64,000 bases of DNA from a virus. Under the pieces are notes generated by a model that worked only from the letters and a program-made list of their open reading frames with translations, had not been told where the DNA came from and ran no database searches. Where the stretch lies: positions 1 to 64,000 of IMG/VR virus record IMGVR_UViG_3300032116_000067; one strand, given 5' to 3'. This document shows positions 33,348 through 39,944 of this stretch, one piece after another (within the stretch, counting starts at the first letter, position 1; each line of letters opens with the position of its first letter). Both the position numbers and the translations under genes were made by a program.

Positions 33348-33432
33348 AAGGTACCACTGGTGATACCATATAACATACCATATAGTACTCTTATTACTAT
33401 ACTATGTTATAGGTACCACTGGTGGTACCTTA
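33348..33432. repeat. Long near-perfect inverted repeat
   Basis: The left arm (33348-33377, AAGGTACCACTGGTGATACC then ATATAACATA) is almost the reverse complement of the right arm (33404-33432, TATGTTATAGGTACCACTGG then TGGTACCTT), giving about a 29-bp stem with a 26-nt AT-rich loop. No T-run follows directly. Could be an RNase III-type processing site, a recombination site or a protein-binding element. Confidence 0.6.
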
Positions 33433-33455
33433 TGAACCTGATTTTGATTCGGATG

Positions 33456-33502
33456 GTTAGCCCCAAAGTCTTCGGACCGAGGGGCTGACTGTCTATCTTT
33501 TT
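33456..33502 (+). terminator. Terminator with UUCG-capped hairpin
   Basis: AGCCCC/GGGGCT encloses GTC-TTCG-GAC, a very stable tetraloop, followed by CTATCTTTTT. Confidence 0.8.
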
Positions 33503-33538
33503 ATAAACCCCATTCTCTAATCTTTAAAGCTTAAAAAC

Positions 33539-33898
33539 ATGCTGAAAAGAATCATCCCCAATCTGTTGATCATCTTCGGAATCCTGGTCATTATCACAGG
33601 ACTTGTCAAAATCATGAACATCTCTACTGGACCTGATATCAACCCGTCTGACCGAGATGGTATCATTATGTTCCTGGCAGGGTCTACACTGACTTTTATC
33701 GGCTTCTTTATTTCAGCCTATGAAGACCGCACCCAGAAACCTGAAGACCGCTCCAGGAGAATCTCTGCAAGTCTGGTGGCATTTTTCTTTTCTGTTATCA
33801 TCCTGTTTCTGATCCTAGGTACCACATCTTGTACCACACAGGGCTACGGATGTAAGGGTAACAGTAAAAATATGCTTCGAGTCCCGCACTATTATTAA
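33539..33898 (+). CDS. Membrane protein, three predicted TM helices
   Basis: 119 residues with hydrophobic stretches at LLIIFGILVIITGLVKIM, GIIMFLAGSTLTFIGFFISA and LVAFFFSVIILFLILGTTSC. A Cys-containing tail (CTTQGYGCKG) follows. Its own leader follows a terminator. No known family; probably an envelope-acting early protein. Confidence 0.6.
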   Translation: MLKRIIPNLLIIFGILVIITGLVKIMNISTGPDINPSDRDGIIMFLAGSTLTFIGFFISAYEDRTQKPEDRSRRISASLVAFFFSVIILFLILGTTSCTTQGYGCKGNSKNMLRVPHYY

Positions 33899-33916
33899 TC
33901 TCATAAACCTGGAAAC

Positions 33917-34270
33917 ATGAGAATCTTTCGTATTAAGAGCCCCTTTACGAATACGCATTACGAGGTTGTAATCCAGAAAAAGCAGTATAGTAACGGCCGC
34001 CCAGCCTTGATACTTCTAGACTTTGAAGATGGATCTCCTTATGCTGTTGCCACTGTAAATCTTCCAGAGTTAAACCTGGAGGATAACCAAACTTTTGTAA
34101 AAAGTTACAGTGAGAATGCTGGTATGTTGGAATTCCTGGTAGAAAATAAAATTGTCAAGTACACCGGTAAACAAGTCTCCAACGGTTTTGTAACCGTAGA
34201 TGTGGTAGAACTCGTACCGGAAACTAACTGGGGTAATATCCCTAAAGATGGTGAGGCTAGCGTAAGCTAG
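33917..34270 (+). CDS. DUF4313-like protein
   Basis: 117 residues. The blocks GRPALILLDFEDGSPYAVAT, VNLPELNLEDNQTFVKSYSE and NGFVTVDVVELVPE match what I recall of the DUF4313-type family (L.D..dGePYa.lTVNLP...VK..SEN), found in phages and conjugative elements of Bacteroidota and others. Function unknown. The TAG stop sits in a CTAGC/GCTAG palindrome. Confidence 0.6.
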   Translation: MRIFRIKSPFTNTHYEVVIQKKQYSNGRPALILLDFEDGSPYAVATVNLPELNLEDNQTFVKSYSENAGMLEFLVENKIVKYTGKQVSNGFVTVDVVELVPETNWGNIPKDGEASVS

Positions 34271-34476
34271 CGTGGGCACGTTCTTGTCCGAACCCTGGAA
34301 TTAGGATACTGATCAACCATGAACTGACACGGGGGGAATAACACCCTGTCGTAATGAGGGTTGCAAAAGAGGTTGGATTCAATCTTAAGTAGTTATACAA
34401 TACTGAACCTAGCAGCTGAGCTGTTTAGATCTAGGAAACCTCGCCATGCCCGGTACGTTAAGCCGGGCTTCTCTTT
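34271..34476 (+). ncRNA. Structured intergenic RNA with terminator
   Basis: About 245 nt without a gene. Possible stems: GACA-GGGG/CCC-TGTC near 34330, CCTAG/CTAGG enclosing CAGCT/AGCTG near 34420, and a terminator GCCCGG/CCGGGC (34448-34468) with CTTCTCTTTT. It is followed by the TCATCATTCATC leader of the next gene. Confidence 0.4.
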
Positions 34477-34515
34477 TGCTTCATCATTCATCTATAATCA
34501 AAAAAAACCTCAAGC

Positions 34516-35100
34516 ATGAAAGCTTTTGCTAATCACCAGATGAGTCACGACTCTGATAAGTTTCATGAATCACTGAACATTGGTGAAGAAACGCGGCTTC
34601 TTTGCCGTGAACGTATCTTTTTTGTCTCGTTTTCCCACGTTTTGTGGCGTAAAATCTTTGAAGATACCGCTCCCAAAGAGTTTGGCACTATGAGCGGCGA
34701 CCTGCAGCGTACTTTACGCATGATCTCTGATCCGTTGGAGTATGAGTTTACTCTTTTGATCTTTATGCACTACCAAGAAATGTGTCAAGACGCTACTGGG
34801 TATTACAACTTTCTTCAGCAGTCCGAACAAGATCCTGAACTGAAAGCAAAAGTTGAAATACTCAAAATGCTCCAGAAGATCAAGGCTGATGAAGAATATT
34901 CTTCTGAGCCGTTGATTGACCAGCTTAACCGGGATACTCTGGCAAAACGTATTGATATGGTACAGCAAAGTAATCACAGCTTTGCAGACTACCTCAATAT
35001 TCTTAACGGGTGGGCTGGTAGTGATATCTACGTTAAGAAAAAAGATACCCAGTACGCAGATAATCTGCTGAGCAACATGTCATTTGACGATCAAGAGTAG
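34516..35100 (+). CDS. Unknown helical protein
   Basis: 194 residues, helical throughout (LCRERIFFVSFSHVLWRKIF; PELKAKVEILKMLQKIKADE; LAKRIDMVQQSNHSFADYLN). The leader contains AAAAAAAA shortly before ATG. Ends in TAG followed by a hairpin (CGGGG-CCTGGA/TCCAGG-CCCCG, 35115-35144). No family recognised. Confidence 0.6.
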   Translation: MKAFANHQMSHDSDKFHESLNIGEETRLLCRERIFFVSFSHVLWRKIFEDTAPKEFGTMSGDLQRTLRMISDPLEYEFTLLIFMHYQEMCQDATGYYNFLQQSEQDPELKAKVEILKMLQKIKADEEYSSEPLIDQLNRDTLAKRIDMVQQSNHSFADYLNILNGWAGSDIYVKKKDTQYADNLLSNMSFDDQE

Positions 35101-35144
35101 GGTTTAGGGAAGTATCGGGGGCCTGGATTATCCAGGTTCCCCGG

Positions 35145-35185
35145 TACAATAATTTGTAGAACTCAAACAAGTTCTCTAATATTGT
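35145..35185 (+). promoter_or_regulatory. Promoter for the HTH gene
   Basis: AATTTGTAGAACTC followed by AAGTTCTCTAATATTGTAAC: both recurring promoter-like elements of this genome within 40 bp, with an AATATTG -7-like box about 20 nt before the gene. Confidence 0.5.
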
Positions 35186-35197
35186 AACTCTAAATCC

Positions 35198-35488
35198 ATG
35201 TCAGTTGTACAAAATACCCGTCTTACAGGTGGTTTCGGACAGTGCACCAGTGCTGTGATGAGAGATCCGGGTATTAGTGTACGGGAGAAAGCAGTATATG
35301 CTTACCTCTGCACGTTTGCTGATAGTCAGTCTAACCAGCTGAATGTCAGCGTGTATTGTATGGCGGCAGAACTGAACATTTCTAAGCAAACGATACTCAG
35401 ATCTTTGAAACAACTGGAATCTTTAAACATCATCACAAGAGCTTCTTCGGGCCGCGGTCGAGCTAAGATCACGGTCCTTCTTAAATAA
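35198..35488 (+). CDS. Winged HTH DNA-binding protein
   Basis: 96 residues: GISVREKAVYAYLCTFADSQ then a helix-turn-helix (MAAELNISKQTILRSLKQLE) and a short wing (RASSGRGRAKITVLLK). This is the common HTH pattern of phage regulators and replication initiators. Likely an early transcription regulator. Confidence 0.75.
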   Translation: MSVVQNTRLTGGFGQCTSAVMRDPGISVREKAVYAYLCTFADSQSNQLNVSVYCMAAELNISKQTILRSLKQLESLNIITRASSGRGRAKITVLLK

Positions 35489-35494
35489 CTGGTT

Positions 35495-35790
35495 GTTCCT
35501 CAGGGGTGACGTTCTTTTCAGTCATCAGATAACGCCCGCAAAACGTTATGCTGGTGTCAGTCTTGAAGCCACCCCGTGAGGAACTAACTTATAAAGGTCT
35601 GATCTGAAGAGCCAGTCAGTAGGTCTAATTCGTTCTAGCACGAGTCAGCAATATGAACTTAGTAGTACGACATGATGATAGGGCCCCGTCAAACGAAGGG
35701 TTATGAGCTAAAAGTCAATGATCGGCTGTACTGAAAGCTGTCCTTCAGATAGACCTTTAACTTGCTGATACAGGTGTCCCCAATACACCT
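35495..35790 (+). ncRNA. Large structured RNA upstream of the tRNA-like cluster
   Basis: Noncoding, with two long-range stems: GTTCCTCAGGGGTG (35495-35508) with CACCCC(G)TGAGGAAC (35570-35584), enclosing the hairpin ATAACG/CGTTAT (35529-35549); and AAAGGTCTGATCTGAAG (35593-35609) with CTTCAGATAGACCTTT (35743-35758), a 16-bp stem with one bulge enclosing about 130 nt. A hairpin AGGTGT/ACACCT follows near 35772. Large ornate phage RNAs next to tRNAs (GOLLD, ROOL) are known; I cannot say whether this is one of them. Confidence 0.5.
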
Positions 35791-35868
35791 CAAAACCACG
35801 GGCGGATTACCGTATGTGTTCCGTATAAACAGATGGGATGTGGGTATGCATCACAATCATATCCGGAT

Positions 35869-35955
35869 GGTCAGGTGGTGGAGCTGGTTTAACACAAGGT
35901 AAGACACCTTTTACAGGTGGCTCACCTATCACAGGTTCGAATCCTGTCCTGACTA
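35869..35955 (+). tRNA. tRNA-like element A, atypical anticodon arm
   Basis: Acceptor GGTCAGG/CCTGACT, D-arm GTG/CAC with a GG-containing loop, T-arm ACAGG-TTCGAAT-CCTGT, discriminator A: 87 nt, class II length. The centre does not give a standard 7-nt anticodon loop. AAGGT/ACCTT closes a 5-nt loop and AGGTG/CACCT forms a variable-arm-like hairpin. The alternative CACC-TTTTACA-GGTG would expose UUA. Probably a degenerate or specialised tRNA-like RNA. Confidence 0.55.
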
Positions 35956-35970
35956 CTTAAAATTAAGATT

Positions 35971-36228
35971 ATGAAAAATAAAAAAGAACTTGTTGATGTA
36001 CTCGAAAAAAGTGGGGTAAAAATAATTAAAACAGGTAAGAACTACGATTGGGAAGAAATATATTTTGATAATAGCAACTTAACTGTTGAAAAATTACAAA
36101 CAATAAGTTTAATTGTTAAAAATTTCTTTTATGTAGAAGATAAATTTACACACAATCTACCAAAGTTTATTGGAAAAGATGGTTATGTATGTTTAATTTT
36201 TGATAAAAAATTAGTAACTGCAATTTAA
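35971..36228 (+). CDS. AT-rich cassette protein 1, unknown
   Basis: 85 residues (LVDVLEKSGVKIIKTGKNYD; FDNSNLTVEKLQTISLIVKN), a small alpha/beta fold. Codons are strongly A/T-ending, unlike surrounding phage genes. It starts 16 bp after tRNA-like element A and ends 10 bp before a duplicated tRNA 3' end, as if inserted as a cassette. Function unknown. Confidence 0.6.
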   Translation: MKNKKELVDVLEKSGVKIIKTGKNYDWEEIYFDNSNLTVEKLQTISLIVKNFFYVEDKFTHNLPKFIGKDGYVCLIFDKKLVTAI

Positions 36229-36237
36229 AATATCAAT

Positions 36238-36262
36238 ACAGGTTCGAATCCTGTTCTGACTA
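36238..36262 (+). pseudogene. tRNA 3'-half fragment
   Basis: ACAGG-TTCGAAT-CCTGT followed by TCTGACT and A: a complete T-arm and acceptor 3' strand without any recognisable D-arm or anticodon arm upstream. It is a partial tRNA, probably an attachment-site copy. Confidence 0.65.
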
Positions 36263-36285
36263 CTAAAACATTAAAAATAAATAAA

Positions 36286-36486
36286 ATGAGTGAATCACAC
36301 GAAAAGTACAAAGAGTACAAGAAAGCTCAACAAGCTAGAGAAAACGCAGCAAGAAGAGGGTCTCAGTATGTAAATGATTACAAACAAAAAGAACGTATTG
36401 CTGAACTTGAGTATAAGTTAAAAGATAGAGAAGAGAAAGAAGATAATGATAGAGCATATAGGCTTCTTTCTGATTATGAATATTAA
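36286..36486 (+). CDS. AT-rich cassette protein 2, charged coiled coil
   Basis: 66 residues, almost wholly charged helix (EKYKEYKKAQQARENAARRG; ERIAELEYKLKDREEKEDND). It lies between the tRNA 3'-half fragment and element B, with A-rich leader and codons. Function unknown. Confidence 0.55.
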   Translation: MSESHEKYKEYKKAQQARENAARRGSQYVNDYKQKERIAELEYKLKDREEKEDNDRAYRLLSDYEY

Positions 36487-36492
36487 ATGGTT

Positions 36493-36617
36493 AGTCAGGT
36501 GGCGAAATTGGTAGACGCGAGTGGTGTGTTAAATGTGGGAATAGACATAATCCCTAACCCTATAAAAAGGGCTGACCGCTTGTCTCTTAGTTGCAGGTTC
36601 GATTCCTGTCCTGACTG
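36493..36617 (+). tRNA. tRNA-like element B with 44-nt anticodon-loop insertion
   Basis: Acceptor AGTCAGG/CCTGACT (perfect), D-arm GCG-AAATTGGTAGA-CGC (GGTAGA, Leu-like), T-arm GCAGG-TTCGATT-CCTGT, discriminator G. The anticodon stem AGTGG (36520-36524) pairs with CCGCT (36576-36580), but the loop is 51 nt instead of 7. The insertion itself holds CCCT/AGGG and GGG/CCC pairings. Bacterial tRNA introns are normally group I and longer, so this small insertion is unusual. Confidence 0.6.
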
Positions 36618-36632
36618 CTAAAAATAAAAGTT

Positions 36633-36815
36633 ATGAGAAAAAATAAAAATAAAACAATGAATAAAATTGAGAAAGCGATTTACGATGTAAAATTACACAT
36701 CAAAGAAAAGGAAAGGCAGTTATTAATTTGTCAAACAGAACTTAAATCTTTAAAAGATCAATTAGATACATTAGAAGTAATTCAAAACGATGAGTCAATA
36801 CCTCATAGTTCATAA
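36633..36815 (+). CDS. AT-rich cassette protein 3, coiled coil
   Basis: 60 residues, or 52 from ATG 36657 (MNKIEKAIYDVKLHIKEKER), a single leucine-zipper-like helix (QTELKSLKDQLDTLEVIQND). It starts 15 bp after element B and ends 13 bp before element C. Strong A/T codon bias. Function unknown. Confidence 0.5.
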   Translation: MRKNKNKTMNKIEKAIYDVKLHIKEKERQLLICQTELKSLKDQLDTLEVIQNDESIPHSS

Positions 36816-36828
36816 ATAACAGCGTAAC

Positions 36829-36968
36829 AGTCAGGTGGCGGAATTAGTAGACGCACAATGGGATGCACGGTGTGACTCCGTGGAAGTGCTCCTCAAAAGG
36901 TTGAGCTACCCGTTGTAACAAAGACCCGAAGTACAAGGGTTGTGCCGGGGCAGAACCGGCCTTGACTA
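36829..36968 (+). tRNA. tRNA-like element C with anticodon-loop insertion
   Basis: Acceptor AGTCAGG/CTTGACT (one G-U), D-arm GCG-GAATTAGTAGA-CGC, anticodon stem CAATG (36856-36860) with CGTTG (36911-36915) around a 50-nt loop, variable arm ACCC/GGGT, and T-stem GCCGG/CCGGC with a divergent loop (GGCAGAA rather than TTCGAAT). Insert length nearly equals that of element B. The insertion contains CACGG/CCGTG with a 7-nt loop. The divergent T-loop suggests decay or a new role. Confidence 0.5.
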
Positions 36969-36984
36969 CACTATCTCCTTTTTA

Positions 36985-37260
36985 GTTTATAATTCATAAG
37001 TATCGACTGAAAAGACGAACTAACGTTCCGGGTGTGCCACCGGATAGTATGCCCTATACGATGAGAAGTACGCTGGCTGCGTACATGGGTAAGTGGCGGT
37101 TACTTGGTAACAGCAGGCTGATCACCTGAACATCGACAATGTGAACGATCTATTCCTAACCCACCTAGAAAATATAGCAGAGAAGACACCGAAAGTCTTC
37201 TGTGGGGACAGCCGCAACACCTGTAAGTTGGATAGATTAGGGTGCTTTCTTCTATTTTCT
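36985..37260 (+). ncRNA. Structured intergenic RNA
   Basis: About 320 nt between element C and the next gene with no coding frame. Hairpins: TCCGG/CCGGA (37027-37044), GTACGC/GCGTAC with TGGCT loop (37068-37084), GAAGAC/GTCTTC (37182-37200). It ends with a T-rich tract near 37245-37260. Resembles the other folded spacers of this block. Confidence 0.4.
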
Positions 37261-37290
37261 TCAAACACTCACTTATAAACTTCTCCATTC

Positions 37291-37500
37291 ATGTCTGGTA
37301 AAGTATGGTACAAGACAGAAATCAGTTTAGATGCTGATCAAAATGTAGAAATATACCCCGATGAAGGCTATGGTGGTATAGTAATCAAGGGTAAAGAAAT
37401 TGAAAGCACTGACTCTTACCGGATCTATCTTAACCGGGCCGAGATGGAACTCCTCATTAGCAAAATGAGAGAGATGATGGATCATGTAGAGAAACCTTAA
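37291..37500 (+). CDS. Small unknown protein
   Basis: 69 residues: beta-rich start (VWYKTEISLDADQNVEIYPD), then a C-terminal helix (LNRAEMELLISKMREMMDHV). Independent leader after a folded spacer. No family recognised. Confidence 0.6.
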   Translation: MSGKVWYKTEISLDADQNVEIYPDEGYGGIVIKGKEIESTDSYRIYLNRAEMELLISKMREMMDHVEKP

Positions 37501-37507
37501 CTTTTTT

Positions 37508-37637
37508 CTATCGGTGGGGCTGAAGCCGATCGTACAAGGGTAGTACACTGTAACACGTAGGATGTCCGTTCGACCCGGACAGAGCTGAAGCCCTAGGTCA
37601 TACGCCCTACGTTTCTACGTCGGGGCTCTTTCTTTTT
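37508..37637 (+). ncRNA. Structured spacer with tRNA-like D and T hairpins, ending in a terminator
   Basis: A D-arm-like hairpin GTAC-AAGGGTA-GTAC (37532-37546) and a T-arm-like hairpin GTCCG-TTCGACC-CGGAC (37564-37580) lie 17 nt apart, without matching acceptor strands. A terminator follows (AGAGC...GCCC / GGGGCTCT, T-run; 37581-37637). Possibly the remnant of another tRNA-like element. Confidence 0.4.
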
Positions 37638-37657
37638 ACCACTAAACACGATTCACC

Positions 37658-38080
37658 ATGAAGATGGTTAAACTATCCGAAGACCACTACATAGTGGTAG
37701 ATGACACTCATAAGGAAATGTACACAATACCAACCTCACAAGCCAAAGAAATCCTTGGTGGGATAGATGTGTATAAGAAAGCTTTGGTATTCACAAAAGA
37801 AATAGGTGGCACACATGAACAGGGTCTTGGTTACATTAATGGCTACTATCATGCCCTTGAAGACAACAAGGAGCGGAAGTATACAGAGGAGGATGTTATC
37901 TCTTATCTAATGCAATCTATGATACAATATGGTATATGGTTAGAAAACGAAGATGATATTACTCCTGGTAAGATTGTTAATAAGATGGAAGAAATACGCA
38001 ACAAAGCTCGTGCTTCCCTACAATCCAAAACAGAATGGGAAGTTGAGTTTGTAGATGGTAAACTAAAGCTCAAATCATGA
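37658..38080 (+). CDS. Unknown early protein, paralogue of the next gene
   Basis: 140 residues. Its N-terminus (VKLSEDHYIVVDD), centre (YINGYYHALEDNKERKYTEE) and C-terminus (TEWEVEFVDGKLKLKS) recur in the following gene, so the two are tandem duplicates. The stop overlaps the next start (ATGA). Function unknown. Confidence 0.6.
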   Translation: MKMVKLSEDHYIVVDDTHKEMYTIPTSQAKEILGGIDVYKKALVFTKEIGGTHEQGLGYINGYYHALEDNKERKYTEEDVISYLMQSMIQYGIWLENEDDITPGKIVNKMEEIRNKARASLQSKTEWEVEFVDGKLKLKS

Positions 38081-38631
38081 CACTGATAAAACTATCCGAA
38101 GACCACTACGTACTAACGGATGATTCTGATATCAGTATTGGAAATATAGTAGCAGAGAAGCTACTTACGGGTAAGTATGAGCTATTTACAATCCATACTC
38201 TGAATGATATAGATAACCTAACACAGAAGAAAGTCACCCACTCAACAGAACTAATAAATGAAAGTACACAACCTAACACTGAATTTTATTGGAATACTGT
38301 AAATAAACTTTCTCTATCAGAAGTAAAAGAAGTTCTTGGTATAGTGGATGTCAGGAAGAAAGCGTGGAAGTATAACCCGGTCAAAAAACTGGACGCTGCA
38401 TTCATTAGAGCTGCTTACATATGTGGTTACAACGAAGCTCTTGAGGACAACAAGGAGCAGAAGTACACAGAGAAGGACCTAAGAGCTGTCTTTATGCACG
38501 GATTTCTATTAGGTGTAGATAGGGGAGATTACTCTTTAGATATGGAAAACAGAGCATTGTCAACTTACACTCAACCTCCAACAGAATGGCAAGTAGAGTT
38601 CGTAGATGGTAAACTAAAACTCAAGTCCTAA
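38077..38631 (+). CDS. Unknown early protein, paralogue of the preceding gene
   Basis: 184 residues. It has the same ends as its neighbour (IKLSEDHYVLTDDS; TEWQVEFVDGKLKLKS), with about 40 additional residues after the N-terminal motif. A central YICGYNEALEDNKEQKYTEK matches the paralogue. No enzymatic motif visible. Confidence 0.6.
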   Translation: MTLIKLSEDHYVLTDDSDISIGNIVAEKLLTGKYELFTIHTLNDIDNLTQKKVTHSTELINESTQPNTEFYWNTVNKLSLSEVKEVLGIVDVRKKAWKYNPVKKLDAAFIRAAYICGYNEALEDNKEQKYTEKDLRAVFMHGFLLGVDRGDYSLDMENRALSTYTQPPTEWQVEFVDGKLKLKS

Positions 38632-38645
38632 AAACACAACACACT

Positions 38646-38867
38646 ATGAAGTATCTATTATTAGCTATCATTTTATTAGTATCATGTGGACAGCCCACTG
38701 TAGAGAAAAAGCCTACCACTTATGTTGTAGACGCTGTTCATCCAGCTCTTCAACTTATATCCATAGACAGCTGTGAATATTTGTACGGAGACTGGGGAAA
38801 CGCAACAGTATTTACCCATAAAGGAAACTGTACCAATCCTATTCACCCTAAACACTTACGTCGATGA
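38646..38867 (+). CDS. Putative lipoprotein
   Basis: 73 residues. MKYLLLAIILLVSCGQPTV has a lysine, hydrophobic core and lipobox (LVSC). The mature part is polar with two further cysteines (SIDSCEYLYGDWGN; HKGNCTNP). Envelope location is predicted; a role in altering the host surface or blocking superinfection is plausible but unproven. Confidence 0.6.
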   Translation: MKYLLLAIILLVSCGQPTVEKKPTTYVVDAVHPALQLISIDSCEYLYGDWGNATVFTHKGNCTNPIHPKHLRR

Positions 38868-39076
38868 GTCAGGTACCAGAGTGGGTCTATACCCGGCTGT
38901 GTTACTACGACCTGCGTAATCCGGACGGGGTGAGAGATGTCTTGGATATCTACGACGAAGAAGATAAGGTCAGCTTCGGTACACATAGTAAACCCGAGTG
39001 CAGTTGTGACAACTGTTTCTACGGACGTTCTCTTTTAGCCAACTATATTATTGACAACGTAAAACCTACATCATGA
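38864..39076 (+). CDS. Small Cys-containing protein
   Basis: 70 residues with a CSCDNC cluster (PECSCDNCFYGRSLLANYII) after an acidic N-terminal half. It overlaps both neighbours by 4 bp. May bind metal; unknown function. Confidence 0.55.
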   Translation: MSQVPEWVYTRLCYYDLRNPDGVRDVLDIYDEEDKVSFGTHSKPECSCDNCFYGRSLLANYIIDNVKPTS

Positions 39077-39357
39077 TCAAGTTCATTCGTGAAAACACAC
39101 TAGCCTCTGTACTCTGGGCTATCCTTATTTCAATGGTACTATTTTTCTTATTCTTTACTGAGATCGTAGAATACGAACGCACCGGCAGAGTAATAGAACA
39201 CAACGTCATAGGTGATAAGTATGGTCACAACATTACTTATTTCACAGTCGTACATTTTGGTAACGAAATAGAGTCTATAGAAGGGCTTCAGTATTACGTT
39301 GTACCTGTGGGTAGTACGGTGACCGTTACGTTTAAGAAACTCTTGATTAAATTATGA
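39073..39357 (+). CDS. Single-TM protein
   Basis: 94 residues: an N-terminal transmembrane helix (SVLWAILISMVLFFLFFTEI), then a beta-rich domain (VIGDKYGHNITYFTVVHFGN; VPVGSTVTVTFKKLL), probably outside the cytoplasm. Coupled to both neighbours. Function unknown. Confidence 0.55.
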   Translation: MIKFIRENTLASVLWAILISMVLFFLFFTEIVEYERTGRVIEHNVIGDKYGHNITYFTVVHFGNEIESIEGLQYYVVPVGSTVTVTFKKLLIKL

Positions 39358-39542
39358 GCGGAGATATAGAAAGAGGTATCTGTGACTTCTGTCATGAAGT
39401 TAAACCTGTACAGCGTATGTATCTGGAACCTTCAAAGTACATCAAGTCAAAAGATCCTGTGGTAAACAAAGAACTTCATAACGAAGGTGACTACTTCATT
39501 ATCATTCGGACTTGTCATGACTGTGGAACACCTAAAACATAA
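39354..39542 (+). CDS. Small zinc-binding protein
   Basis: 62 residues with two CxxC-type pairs, CDFCHEV and CHDCGTPK, at the ends, likely forming one zinc site around a beta core (DYFIIIRTC). Overlaps the preceding stop by 4 bp. Function unknown. Confidence 0.6.
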   Translation: MSGDIERGICDFCHEVKPVQRMYLEPSKYIKSKDPVVNKELHNEGDYFIIIRTCHDCGTPKT

Positions 39543-39545
39543 ACT

Positions 39546-39944
39546 ATGGAAAAAGAGTTTGTTCCTTATACTGAGTCACTTGAACTCAAGCAACTGGGGT
39601 TTGATGAACCTTGTTTAGGTGCATGGGCAGAACATGGTTTTATGACACCTAATGATGTTTCTACCTTACAAGATGATGTTACTATAGAAGATATAAAGAA
39701 TACACAGGATGAAAATATGTGTCTATCTCCACTTTATCAACAAGCCTTTCGTTGGTTTAGAGAATATCAAGACTGGCCCATAGAGTCTTGGATACAACCA
39801 TATTTATCAGATAAGCCCCGGCAGCATGAAGCATTTTATTGGAGGCGTGGTGAAACTATATCTATCGGAATCTTTTCAACTTATGAAGAAGCAGAACTTG
39901 CTTGTCTGCGTAAACTCATAAATCTGGTAAAACAGAAACCATGA
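39546..39944 (+). CDS. Conserved-type phage protein, paralogous family member 1
   Basis: 132 residues. The N-terminus FVPYTESLELKQLGFDEPCL, middle SPLYQQAFRWFREYQ and C-terminus STYEEAELACLRKLINLVKQ define a family also present at 40956 and, more distantly, 42222. Such proteins are frequent in Bacteroidota phages and mobile elements as far as I recall; no biochemical role known. Confidence 0.6.
   Translation: MEKEFVPYTESLELKQLGFDEPCLGAWAEHGFMTPNDVSTLQDDVTIEDIKNTQDENMCLSPLYQQAFRWFREYQDWPIESWIQPYLSDKPRQHEAFYWRRGETISIGIFSTYEEAELACLRKLINLVKQKP

Larger units (their letters stand above)
35931..36264 (+). repeat. Direct repeats of a tRNA 3' end flanking a mini-ORF
   Basis: The 27-bp sequence starting at 35931 (T-arm plus acceptor end of element A) recurs at 36238 with one mismatch (CCTGTCCTGACT versus CCTGTTCTGACT). 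A related copy ends element B at 36593. Between the first two lies an AT-rich 85-codon gene. A duplicated tRNA 3' end is the classical mark of site-specific insertion. Confidence 0.65.

Noticed and set aside
34268-35100. TAG codons at 34270 and 35100 as further recoded sites
   Set aside because: Reading on gives only short unrelated peptides, and at 35100 the stop is followed at once by a strong hairpin, so these are ordinary stops.
35869-35955. Ochre-suppressor tRNA with anticodon UUA in element A
   Set aside because: The alternative fold giving a UUA loop needs an unusual spacing after the D-arm and a mismatch in the stem; TAA is the commonest stop in the window, so suppression would be harmful.
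36493-36968. Group I introns in the tRNA-like elements
   Set aside because: The insertions are about 44 nt, far too short for a group I catalytic core.
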